A DNA stretch of 6,551 nt from Pseudomonadota bacterium (GTDB lineage Bacteria > Pseudomonadota > Alphaproteobacteria > Acetobacterales > Acetobacteraceae). The notes beneath the pieces are model-generated. The model searched no databases. It was not told where the DNA came from and saw only the letters and a program-made list of their open reading frames with translations. This document shows positions 1-6,551 of this stretch, piece after piece. Location of the stretch: positions 1-6,551 of the forward strand of contig JAKAZN010000110.1 of assembly GCA_021815835.1 (NCBI GenBank), written 5' to 3'. The translations under genes and the position numbers were made by a program. Every line of letters starts with the position of its first letter. The first letter of the stretch is position 1.

Positions 1-77
1 CGATAAGGCGATCGGGCGATCAGGCGATCGGGCGATCAGGCGATCAGGGGATCAGGCGCCGGCGATCAGGCGATCAG
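1..77. repeat. 8-bp tandem repeat array GCGATCRG, touching the window edge
   Basis: About nine consecutive copies of an 8-bp unit, GCGATCAG or GCGATCGG, can be read from position 8 to 77 (starts at 8, 16, 24, 32, 40, a GGGATCAG variant at 48, then 62 and 70). A 6-bp GCGCCG interrupts the array at 56-61, and a degenerate copy fills 1-7. The period is not a multiple of three, so this is not a coding repeat. The last unit contains the stop codon of the minus-strand hydrolase (74-76). The GATCAGGCGCCGG block occurs twice (51-63 and 73-85), which suggests the array grew by slippage from the end of that gene. The array may continue left of the window. Confidence 0.85.
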
Positions 78-1069
78 GCGCCGGGGTCGCCCCACACGGG
101 CGGTTCCACCGCCCCCACCTGTCCGGTGATCGGCGCATACGCCTCCGGCCGCCGGTGTTTGGCGAAATCGAAGATCGTCGTCCGGCCCAGCGTGCACATG
201 GCGAAATCGCATTCGGCGGTGATGACCTCGTCGTCCCAGGTCCCCGCCTGGGCGATGATCTCGCCCTGGGGATTGACGATGATCGAATGGCCGAACAGCT
301 CGCATCCGTCCTCGGTGCCCGCCTTCGCGGTCGCCACCGCGAAGCAGGCATTCTGATAGCACCCGGCCTGGATCGAGAGATGGGAGTGGAACACGCGCAG
401 ATGATGCGCCTCGAACCCGCCCGCCTCCTGGTTGAGCGAGGGCGTGTTGTAGCCGAGCGCCACCAGCTCCACGCCTTGCAGGCCCAGCACGCGCCAGGCT
501 TCCGGCCAGCGCCGGTCGTTGCAGATCATCATGCCGAGATTGACGCCCGGCAGGGCGCCCATCGGCGCGCGGATCACCGGGAAGCCGAGATTGCCGACCT
601 CGAAATAGCGCTTCTCCAGGTGCTGGACGTTGCGGCGGGGATCGTATTCGGCGTGGCCGGGCAGATGCACCTTGCGGTATTTCAGCAGGATATCGCCCGC
701 CGGGCTGACCAGGATCGCGGTGTTGAAGCGGCGCGGGCGCGCGCGCCCGGTCGCATCGGCCTCGATCACGCGTTCGGCGTAGCCGAGATGGAACCCGACG
801 CCCAGCCGGCGCGCGGCGGCGAACAGCGGCGCGGTTTCGTCGGACGGCATCGATGTCTCGAACCAGGCATCCGCGTCCTCGATCCGCTCCAGGTAATGGC
901 GCGGGAAGAACGTGGTGAGCGCGAGCTCGGGGAAGGCGACGAACTCCGCGCCGCGCGCCCGGGCGCGTTCCATCAGCCGCACCATCCGCGCCACCGCGAC
1001 GGCGCGTGGTTCGGCGCGCTGGATCGGACCCAGTTGGGCGCAAGCGACGATCAGGCTTCGGTGGTTCAT
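74..1069 (-). CDS. N-carbamoyl-D-amino-acid hydrolase (D-carbamoylase, nitrilase superfamily)
   Basis: This 331-residue enzyme is predicted to hydrolyse N-carbamoyl-D-amino acids to the free D-amino acid, CO2 and ammonia (EC 3.5.1.77), in the cytosol. The full nitrilase-superfamily catalytic set is visible: Glu48 in FPELALTTFFPR, Lys133 in KYRKVHLPGH and Cys183 in MICNDRRWPE. The FFPR, HLPGH, QHLEKRYFE and CNDRRWPE blocks resemble the Agrobacterium D-carbamoylase as I remember it, and the Arg pair after CND (186-187) corresponds to the substrate-carboxylate-binding arginines of that enzyme. The protein is slightly longer than the roughly 304-residue Agrobacterium enzyme, with an extra C-terminal tail (about 315-331). 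The ATG at 1069 overlaps the TGA of the preceding gene (ATGA), no strong Shine-Dalgarno is visible, and the protein begins directly with a family-like N-terminus, so coupled translation is likely. No hydantoinase gene is visible alongside. Another carbamoyl-amide substrate is possible; the superfamily assignment is firm. Confidence 0.92.
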   Translation of the reverse strand: MNHRSLIVACAQLGPIQRAEPRAVAVARMVRLMERARARGAEFVAFPELALTTFFPRHYLERIEDADAWFETSMPSDETAPLFAAARRLGVGFHLGYAERVIEADATGRARPRRFNTAILVSPAGDILLKYRKVHLPGHAEYDPRRNVQHLEKRYFEVGNLGFPVIRAPMGALPGVNLGMMICNDRRWPEAWRVLGLQGVELVALGYNTPSLNQEAGGFEAHHLRVFHSHLSIQAGCYQNACFAVATAKAGTEDGCELFGHSIIVNPQGEIIAQAGTWDDEVITAECDFAMCTLGRTTIFDFAKHRRPEAYAPITGQVGAVEPPVWGDPGA

Positions 1070-1440
1070 GGCACGGCGACCCACTGCAGAAGAGGAACCA
1101 GACGCACGGTGATGGCCAGCCGATGATCCGGCCCGGCCAGGCTGGTGACGTAGTGCACGCCGCCGGGACGCGGCCCCGCCAGCACCTGATGGGCGAGGCC
1201 GCCCAGGCTGGCGTCGCAGACGAAGCGGAACGCGAGCGGCCCGCCGGCGCGGGTGATGACATGGCGCAGCCGCAGCACGGGGGGCAAATGCGCGCGCGTG
1301 ATCAGGATCCGGCGCACGATCGCCACCACGCGCGGATCCCGGCACCCGGGTGGCACCACGGTGCGCCGGACATGGATCACGACCCCGCCGACGACGGCCA
1401 GCAGGACGACGCTGCTCACACCCAGGATCGCGCGGCGCAT
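1066..1440 (-). CDS. Small signal-anchored protein of unknown function
   Basis: I do not recognise this 124-residue protein. It begins MRRAIL, followed by a hydrophobic segment at about residues 4-23 and then basic residues (HVRR), which fits an N-in/C-out signal anchor with the remaining 100 residues in the periplasm. No clear AxA cleavage site or lipobox is seen. The exported part has two cysteines (33 in PPGCRDP and 75 in RFVCDAS) that could form a disulfide. It is predicted mixed alpha/beta: a charged helix-like stretch (35-48), then alternating hydrophobic strands ending in LLQWVAVP. Its TGA overlaps the ATG of the carbamoylase by 4 bp, which supports it being a real translated gene in the same transcript. 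The ATG at 1440 is chosen because the hydrophobic segment follows at once. An in-frame ATG at 1560 would add an Arg/Pro-rich tail and reach into the zwf upstream region. The ribosome-binding site is weak (AAGGCG about 13 nt upstream). Confidence 0.68.
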   Translation of the reverse strand: MRRAILGVSSVVLLAVVGGVVIHVRRTVVPPGCRDPRVVAIVRRILITRAHLPPVLRLRHVITRAGGPLAFRFVCDASLGGLAHQVLAGPRPGGVHYVTSLAGPDHRLAITVRLVPLLQWVAVP

Positions 1441-1589
1441 GGCGACAGCATAGCGCCTTGTCGCGCACCCGCGATATGCCGGCCGGGGCAATCCTGGCGG
1501 TTGTCGCCCACGACGCAACCCGATAGGGCTGCGCCAACCAACAGATCGCGGGCGCGGCATCGCCGCCCGCCACCGCGGGAGCGCGCAGC
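1441..1589. promoter_or_regulatory. Divergent intergenic region between the anchored-protein gene and zwf
   Basis: This 149-bp gap must hold promoters for both directions if the two transcripts start locally. On the plus strand the only candidate I see is TTGTCG (1501-1506) followed after 15 bp by GATAGG (1522-1527), a poor match to the sigma70 consensus. The zwf ribosome-binding site is GGGAG at 1577-1581, 8 nt before the ATG. I see no convincing minus-strand promoter, operator palindrome or RNA gene. Confidence 0.3.
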
Positions 1590-3056
<1,467 letters not shown>

Positions 3057-3059
<3 letters not shown>

Positions 3060-3081
3060 CACGCGCCGGCGGCGCGCGTCA
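3057..3081 (+). terminator. Hairpin on the zwf stop codon, possible terminator
   Basis: The arm TGACACGCGCC (3057-3067) pairs with GGCGCGCGTCA (3071-3081) across a 3-nt GGC loop, giving 11 positions with a single A-C mismatch. The left arm begins with the zwf stop codon. No T-tract follows; the next bases are an A/T alternating island. It may act as a weak or Rho-assisted terminator, or protect the 3' end of the zwf mRNA. Confidence 0.45.
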
Positions 3082-3143
3082 CATATATATAATAGTGTCA
3101 CGGCGCCGCGTTGCGCATCGCCCCGGCCGTGACTTGCCGGGGC
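3081..3143 (+). promoter_or_regulatory. AT island with TATAAT and flanking GTCAC repeats, probable prpDC promoter
   Basis: A 14-bp A/T-rich island (3081-3094) in otherwise GC-rich DNA contains a perfect TATAAT (3088-3093). The correctly spaced -35 position (about 3065-3070) is GC-rich and does not resemble TTGACA, and no extended -10 TG is present. A regulated, activator-dependent promoter is therefore plausible. GTCAC occurs on both sides (3078-3082 and 3097-3101), and GTCACGGC (3097-3104) is inverted as GCCGTGAC (3126-3133). A second inverted pair, GCCCCGG (3120-3126) and CCGGGGC (3137-3143), could form a hairpin in the leader. The start would fall near 3100, leaving a leader of about 100 nt before prpD. 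The operator role is inference. Confidence 0.5.
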
Positions 3144-3198
3144 CGGGCGGGAACCTTACGAAGACGCGACCAGCCAACCAACGCCGGGGAGCGTCCGC

Positions 3199-4698
3199 AT
3201 GAAGCTGCACGAGGTTCGGGTTCATCCCTCCAGAGCGGCGCTGCCGCGCGAGGACCAGCTCGCCTGGAAGATCGCCGCCGTCGCCGCCGACAAGGTCGCG
3301 GTCGAGCGCGACGTCACCGCGATGATCGTCAACCGCATGATCGACAACGCGGCGGTCGCCATCGCCTCGGTCAACCGTTCCGCCCCCGTCTCCGCCCGCG
3401 GCGCCGCGCTGGGGCACGCCCGCCGCGATGGGGCGCTGGTGTTCGGCGCCTCGCCGCGCGTGCGCGTCAGTCCGGAATGGGCGGCGTGGGCGAACGGCAC
3501 CGCGGTGCGCGAGCTCGACATGCACGATACGTTCCTCGCCGCCGATTATTCACACCCGGGCGACAACATCCCCCCGGTGCTGGCGGTGGCGCAGACGCTC
3601 GGCCGATCGGGGCGCGACCTGATCCGCGGCATCGCCACCGGCTACGAGATCCATATCGATCTGGTGCGCGCGATCAGCCTGCATAAGCACAAGATCGACC
3701 ACATCACCCATCTCGCCGCCGGCCAGGCCGCGGGGATCGGCACGCTCCTGAAGCTGCCGACCGAGACCATCTACCAGGCGGTGCAGCAGGCGGTGCATGT
3801 CACCGTCACCACGCGCCAGTCGCGCAAGGGCGAGATCAGTTCGTGGAAGGCGTTCGCCCCGGCGCATGCCGGCAAGCTGGCGGTCGAGGCGGTGGATCGC
3901 GCGATGCGCGGCGAGGGCGCGCCGAGCCCGATCTATGAAGGCGAGGACAGCGTGATCGCCTGGGTGCTGGATGGGCCGGATGCCGTCTATCAGGTGCCGC
4001 TGCCCGAGCCGGGGGAAGCCAAGCGCGCCATCCTGTCGAGCTACACCAAGGAGCACAGCGCCGAATACCAGGCCCAGGCGCTGATCGACCTCGCGTTCCG
4101 GATGCGCGCGCGCGTGCCCGATACCGACAAGGTGCGCCGCATCACGATCCACACCAGCCACCACACCCACTACGTGATCGGCACCGGGGCGGGCGATCCG
4201 CAGAAGATGGACCCGAAGGCTAGTCGGGAAACCCTCGATCATTCGATCATGTACATGTTCGCCGTCGCGCTGCAGGACGGTCGCTGGCACCACGTGGACA
4301 GCTACGCGCCCCGGCGCGCGGCGCGCGCCGACACGGTGCGGCTGTGGCACAAGATCGAAACGCGCGAGGACCCGGCCTGGACCGCGCGCTACCACGAGAC
4401 CGACCCCGACAAGCTGGCGTTCGGCGGCAGGGTGGAGATCGAGCTCGACGACGGCAGCACCGTGGTCGATGAGCTCGCGGTCGCGAACGCCCACCCGAAC
4501 GGCGCCCGCCCGTTCGGCCGCGACGATTATATCCGCAAGTTCCTGACGATGACCGATGGCGTGATCTCGGCGCGCGAGTCGAACCGCTTCCTCGAAATGG
4601 TCCAGGACCTGCCGCGCCTGCCGGCGGGCGAGCTCGCCGCGCTGAACGTGGCGCTGCCGGCCGGGCGGCTGATCGCGGCCAAGCCGGGCATTTTCTGA
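3199..4698 (+). CDS. prpD: 2-methylcitrate dehydratase (MmgE/PrpD family, actinobacterial-type)
   Basis: PrpD dehydrates 2-methylcitrate to 2-methyl-cis-aconitate in the methylcitrate cycle that disposes of propionyl-CoA; it acts in the cytosol. The 499-residue product shows the family blocks in order: [19 protein letters not shown] (94-112), then [13 protein letters not shown] (114-126), the [16 protein letters not shown] segment (164-179), [20 protein letters not shown] (205-224), [11 protein letters not shown] (281-291), [11 protein letters not shown] (342-352) and [10 protein letters not shown] (390-399). From memory these blocks and the N-terminus are much closer to mycobacterial PrpD than to the E. 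coli enzyme. The ATG at 3199 has GGGGAG (3186-3191) 7 nt upstream. The gene is followed after 18 bp by prpC, so the two form an operon. Other MmgE/PrpD members act on different substrates (for example cis-aconitate decarboxylase), but the prpC neighbour strongly supports methylcitrate dehydratase. Confidence 0.93.
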   Translation: MKLHEVRVHPSRAALPREDQLAWKIAAVAADKVAVERDVTAMIVNRMIDNAAVAIASVNRSAPVSARGAALGHARRDGALVFGASPRVRVSPEWAAWANGTAVRELDMHDTFLAADYSHPGDNIPPVLAVAQTLGRSGRDLIRGIATGYEIHIDLVRAISLHKHKIDHITHLAAGQAAGIGTLLKLPTETIYQAVQQAVHVTVTTRQSRKGEISSWKAFAPAHAGKLAVEAVDRAMRGEGAPSPIYEGEDSVIAWVLDGPDAVYQVPLPEPGEAKRAILSSYTKEHSAEYQAQALIDLAFRMRARVPDTDKVRRITIHTSHHTHYVIGTGAGDPQKMDPKASRETLDHSIMYMFAVALQDGRWHHVDSYAPRRAARADTVRLWHKIETREDPAWTARYHETDPDKLAFGGRVEIELDDGSTVVDELAVANAHPNGARPFGRDDYIRKFLTMTDGVISARESNRFLEMVQDLPRLPAGELAALNVALPAGRLIAAKPGIF

Positions 4699-4700
4699 GC

Positions 4701-4707
4701 AAGGAGG
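4701..4707 (+). promoter_or_regulatory. Strong Shine-Dalgarno of prpC
   Basis: AAGGAGG lies 9 nt before the prpC ATG in the 18-bp prpD-prpC gap. It is the best ribosome-binding site in the window and fixes the prpC start, implying independent and efficient initiation rather than dependence on prpD translation. Confidence 0.85.
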
Positions 4708-4716
4708 GCAAGACCC

Positions 4717-5874
4717 ATGAGCGACGCACCCATCGCCGGCGCCAACCGGCCGAAGAAATCCGTGGCGCTGTCCGGCGTGACCGCCGGCAACACCGCGCTC
4801 TGCACCGTCGGGCGCACCGGCAATGACCTGCACTACCGGGGCTACGACATCCTCGACATCGCGGAAGCCGCGGAGTTCGAGGAGATCGCCCATCTGCTGA
4901 TCCACGGCACCCTGCCCAACGCGGCCGAGCTGCGCGCCTACAAGGCGAAACTACGGGCGCTGCGCGGCCTGCCCGTGGCGGTCAAGGACGCGCTGGAGGC
5001 GCTGCCGGCCGCGGCGCATCCGATGGACGTGATGCGCACCGGGGTCTCGGCGCTCGGCTGCGCGCTGCCGGAGAAGGACGACCACAACCATCCCGGCGCG
5101 CGCGACATCGCCGACAAGCTGATCGCCTCCCTCGGTTCGATGCTGCTCTATTGGTTCCACTGGGCCCATAACGGCCGCGCCGTCGATGTGGAGACCGACG
5201 ACGAGACGATCGGTGGGCATTTCCTGCACCTGCTCCATGGCGTGCCGCCGTCCGCGAGCCATGTCCGCGCGATGCACACCTCCCTCAATCTCTATGCCGA
5301 GCACGAGTTCAACGCCTCCACCTTCGCCTGCCGGGTGGTGGCGGGAACGGGATCGGACATGCACTCGGCGATCACGGCGGGCATCGGCGCGCTGCGCGGA
5401 CCGAAGCATGGCGGGGCGAACGAGGTCGCCTTCGAGATCCAGAAGCGGTACGACACGCCGGACGAGGCCGAGGCCGACATCCGCAAGCGTGTCGAGGCCA
5501 AGGAAGTCGTGATCGGCTTCGGCCATCCGGTCTATACGATCGCCGACCCGCGCAACAAGATCATCAAGGAGGTGGCGCGGCACCTGTCGGCCGAGGCCGG
5601 GTCGATGAAGATGTTCGCCATCGCCGAGCGGATCGAGACGGTGATGGGCCAGGCGAAGAAGATGTTCGCCAACCTCGACTGGTACAGCGCCGTCTCCTAC
5701 CACATGCTGGGCGTGCCGACGGCGATGTTCACGCCGCTGTTCGTGATCTCGCGGACCTCCGGCTGGGCGGCGCACGTGATCGAACAGCGGGTGGACGGCA
5801 AGATCATCCGCCCCACGGCGAACTATGTCGGCCCCGAGGATCTGCGCTTCATCCCGCTCGCCGAACGCGGCTGA
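4717..5874 (+). CDS. prpC: 2-methylcitrate synthase (citrate synthase family)
   Basis: PrpC condenses propionyl-CoA with oxaloacetate to 2-methylcitrate, the first step of the methylcitrate cycle, in the cytosol. The 385-residue product matches the usual PrpC length and is close throughout to the enterobacterial enzyme as I remember it: [20 protein letters not shown] (13-32), DLHYRGYDI (37-45), [14 protein letters not shown] (101-114), [10 protein letters not shown] (194-203) and [11 protein letters not shown] (365-375). The citrate-synthase catalytic triad is present: His231 in GPKHGG, His270 in GFGHPVY and Asp321 in NLDWYSA. The ATG at 4717 follows a strong Shine-Dalgarno. Citrate synthase activity on acetyl-CoA is possible as a side reaction, but the sequence type and the prpD neighbour indicate the methylcitrate enzyme. 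It is the last gene of the operon, and a long hairpin follows 5 bp after the stop. Confidence 0.96.
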   Translation: MSDAPIAGANRPKKSVALSGVTAGNTALCTVGRTGNDLHYRGYDILDIAEAAEFEEIAHLLIHGTLPNAAELRAYKAKLRALRGLPVAVKDALEALPAAAHPMDVMRTGVSALGCALPEKDDHNHPGARDIADKLIASLGSMLLYWFHWAHNGRAVDVETDDETIGGHFLHLLHGVPPSASHVRAMHTSLNLYAEHEFNASTFACRVVAGTGSDMHSAITAGIGALRGPKHGGANEVAFEIQKRYDTPDEAEADIRKRVEAKEVVIGFGHPVYTIADPRNKIIKEVARHLSAEAGSMKMFAIAERIETVMGQAKKMFANLDWYSAVSYHMLGVPTAMFTPLFVISRTSGWAAHVIEQRVDGKIIRPTANYVGPEDLRFIPLAERG

Positions 5875-5879
5875 TCGGC

Positions 5880-5915
5880 GCGCGCCGCGGCGGCGAACAC
5901 GCCGTCGCGGCGCGC
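5880..5915 (+). terminator. Long GC hairpin after prpC
   Basis: Arms 5880-5895 and 5900-5915 pair over 16 positions (one of them a G-U pair) around a 4-nt AACA loop, starting 5 bp after the prpC stop. There is no T-tract directly behind it; the first T-run (TTTTTT, 5945-5950) lies 30 bp further on, preceded only by short GC stems. It is best read as the operon terminator or 3'-end stabiliser, possibly bipartite with the T-run. Because the stem is symmetric it would also form in leftward transcripts. Confidence 0.7.
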
Positions 5916-5983
5916 AACGCGGCAACGCCGTCACAGGCGCGAAGTTTTTTCCGGCCCCACTGCGAATTTTCGATTGCTTTTTG

Positions 5984-6012
5984 TTGACATCGCGCCGCGA
6001 CTCGCGGATAGC
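5984..6012 (+). promoter_or_regulatory. Sigma70-type promoter candidate upstream of the histone-like gene
   Basis: A perfect TTGACA (5984-5989) is followed after exactly 17 bp by GATAGC (6007-6012), a partial -10 match. A T-rich stretch (about 5966-5983) precedes it and resembles an UP-like element. The stretch from about 5940 to 6080 is visibly richer in A/T than the flanking genes. The predicted start is near 6019, which gives a leader of about 320 nt to the GTG at 6343. Confidence 0.55.
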
Positions 6013-6342
6013 GGATTCGACATGCAAACGCACGATTCGAATGCGAGTCGCATCGAGTCTCCGCTGCATGTGCAAAGAAAGGACGGTCCATGGGAAGCTG
6101 CCTCGGTCGGGCACTCCGGAACTATCGTCGCGACGCACACGGTGCGCGTGCGGTGGGCGTCCGGGTTCCGGGCCGCGCGGACCTGGCACGCGGACACAGC
6201 AAGTCCCGTGTGACGCCCCGCGATCGCCGCGCCTCTGTCCTGGGTTCGGATGCCAATCCCGCCCGCGACGAACGGCGATCCCGGTGTCGAACCGTCGCCG
6301 TCTCGACACCATAAATCACGGCTTCATAAGGAGATCGCTCCG
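6013..6342 (+). other. Long untranslated leader or intergenic region, no confident gene
   Basis: This completes the 468-bp gap after prpC. It has a perfect 13-bp palindrome ATGCGAGTCGCAT (6041-6053) and a GATTCGA direct repeat (6014-6020 and 6034-6040). One reading frame, 6090-6314 (74 codons, Arg-rich), has AAAGGA (6078-6083) 6 nt before its ATG, but only about two thirds of its codons end in G or C by hand count, against more than 90 percent at the start of prpC, and it resembles nothing I know. A second frame begins with ATG at 6022, almost on the predicted transcription start, and ends at 6213; it lacks a ribosome-binding site. I treat both as unproven. The region could be a structured 5' leader or host a small RNA. 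Confidence 0.4.
6283..6310 (+). promoter_or_regulatory. Inverted repeat immediately before the histone-like gene's RBS
   Basis: GGTGTCGA (6283-6290) and TCGACACC (6303-6310) are perfect 8-bp inverted arms around a 12-nt spacer. The right arm ends 17 nt before AAGGAG (6328-6333). In RNA it would form a stem next to the ribosome-binding site; in DNA it could be an operator. No T-run follows, so a terminator is unlikely. Confidence 0.5.
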
Positions 6343-6551
6343 GTGAGCACCGAGGAAAGCAGCACGGAAACCAAACGCGCCCAGCCGATGGCGATGCGCG
6401 CGGGAACCCGTAAGGCCGGCGGACGCAAGGCCGCCGCAAAGAAGACCGGCACCCGCAAGGCTGCCGCCAAGAAGACCGGCACGCGCAAGGCTGCCGCGAA
6501 GAAGACCGGCACCCGCAAGGTCGCCGCGAAGAAGAAGGCCGGTCCGCGCAA
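6343..6551 (+). CDS. Lys/Ala/Arg-rich histone H1-like repeat protein, 3' end outside window
   Basis: The visible 69 residues start with a short polar, partly acidic head (about residues 1-15, STEESSTETKR) and pass into a very basic low-complexity tail of repeated KKTGTRKAAA decapeptides (33-42, 43-52 and 53-62, the last with Val60). This is the composition of bacterial histone H1-like and AlgP-like C-terminal domains, which bind DNA without sequence specificity and condense the nucleoid; the role here is inferred from composition alone. GTG at 6343 is chosen because AAGGAG (6328-6333) lies 9 nt upstream; internal ATGs at codons 16 and 18 have no comparable site. The gene follows a long leader with its own promoter candidate and is separated from prpC by a terminator-like hairpin, so it is probably a single unit. 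The gene runs off the window, so total length and any further domain are unknown. A ribosomal protein or translation factor with a basic tail is not excluded. Confidence 0.75.
   Translation, partial: MSTEESSTETKRAQPMAMRAGTRKAGGRKAAAKKTGTRKAAAKKTGTRKAAAKKTGTRKVAAKKKAGPR
6439..6528 (+). repeat. Three 30-bp in-frame tandem repeats in the histone-like gene
   Basis: Units at 6439-6468, 6469-6498 and 6499-6528 each encode KKTGTR-K-(A/V)-AA with almost identical DNA; differences are mainly at third codon positions (GCC/GCG, ACC/ACG) plus one GCT-to-GTC change. A looser copy precedes them (TRKAGGRKAAA, residues 22-32). Such arrays expand and contract by slippage or recombination, so copy number may vary between strains. 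Confidence 0.88.

Noticed and set aside
1..85. CRISPR-like repeats at the left edge
   Set aside because: Units are 8 bp and directly adjacent without spacers, so this is a microsatellite-type tandem repeat and not a CRISPR array.
155..1126. A 323-codon plus-strand frame opposite the carbamoylase
   Set aside because: Shadow of the minus-strand gene, which has the complete Glu-Lys-Cys catalytic set; the plus-strand translation has no recognisable motif.
3550..4905. A 451-codon minus-strand frame opposite prpD and the start of prpC
   Set aside because: Same composition artefact; it spans two well-supported plus-strand genes and shows no domain.
6022..6213. Possible leaderless 63-residue protein starting at the predicted transcription start
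   Set aside because: No Shine-Dalgarno, no recognisable sequence, and codon composition unlike the real genes here.
6241..6275. GGTTCGGATGCCAATCC-like stretch resembling a tRNA T-arm
   Set aside because: The remaining cloverleaf arms and an acceptor stem cannot be formed from the flanking sequence.
4951..6312. A 453-codon minus-strand frame opposite prpC and the following gap
   Set aside because: Antisense to prpC for most of its length, low-complexity Arg-rich translation, no plausible ribosome-binding site considered convincing.
6090..6314. Possible 74-residue Arg-rich protein with AAAGGA before its ATG
   Set aside because: Third-position G/C is only about two thirds by hand count, clearly below the neighbouring genes, and no domain is recognisable. 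Kept as a possibility within the leader description; ribosome profiling would settle it.
6324..6551. Minus-strand frame with FFAAALRVPVF repeats
   Set aside because: It is the reverse reading of the Lys/Ala-rich tandem repeats; the plus strand has the ribosome-binding site and the sensible histone-like product.

Overview
This is a GC-rich window (G or C dominates third codon positions in all the clear genes) carrying ordinary proteobacterial metabolic genes. Gene content and sequence style suggest an alphaproteobacterium, possibly Acetobacteraceae/Rhodospirillales. That placement is an inference from recognised protein families; there is no rRNA or other marker here to prove it.

Layout. (1) Positions 1-77 hold a short-period (8 bp) tandem repeat that reaches the window edge and runs into the stop codon of the first gene. 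(2) On the minus strand, a two-gene unit reads leftward: a small signal-anchored protein of unknown function (1440-1066) overlaps by 4 bp a nitrilase-superfamily enzyme that I identify as N-carbamoyl-D-amino-acid hydrolase (1069-74). (3) A 149-bp divergent intergenic region separates this unit from rightward zwf, glucose-6-phosphate dehydrogenase (1590-3059). (4) After a hairpin on the zwf stop codon and an AT-rich island containing TATAAT, a two-gene operon follows: prpD (3199-4698) and prpC (4717-5874), 2-methylcitrate dehydratase and synthase of propionyl-CoA catabolism. No prpB or dedicated aconitase gene lies beside them. (5) A long hairpin ends the operon. (6) The 468 bp between prpC and the last gene contain a locally AT-richer stretch with a TTGACA promoter candidate, a long leader, and an inverted repeat just before the next ribosome-binding site. 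(7) At the right edge starts a lysine/alanine/arginine-rich histone H1-like gene built of 10-residue repeats; its 3' end is outside the window.

How the genes work together. PrpC condenses propionyl-CoA with oxaloacetate to 2-methylcitrate and PrpD dehydrates it to 2-methyl-cis-aconitate; hydration and cleavage must be done by enzymes encoded elsewhere. Zwf feeds glucose-6-phosphate into the oxidative pentose-phosphate and/or Entner-Doudoroff route and makes NADPH. The carbamoylase acts in D-amino-acid/hydantoin-type nitrogen salvage. Apart from prpD-prpC and the overlapping minus-strand pair, nothing indicates these genes form one pathway.

I found no convincing undescribed multi-gene system, no CRISPR array, no tRNA or rRNA, and no mobile element. 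The points most worth a second look are the mixed origin of the prpDC operon, the anchored small protein coupled to the carbamoylase, the structured leader of the histone-like gene, and the 8-bp repeat array.
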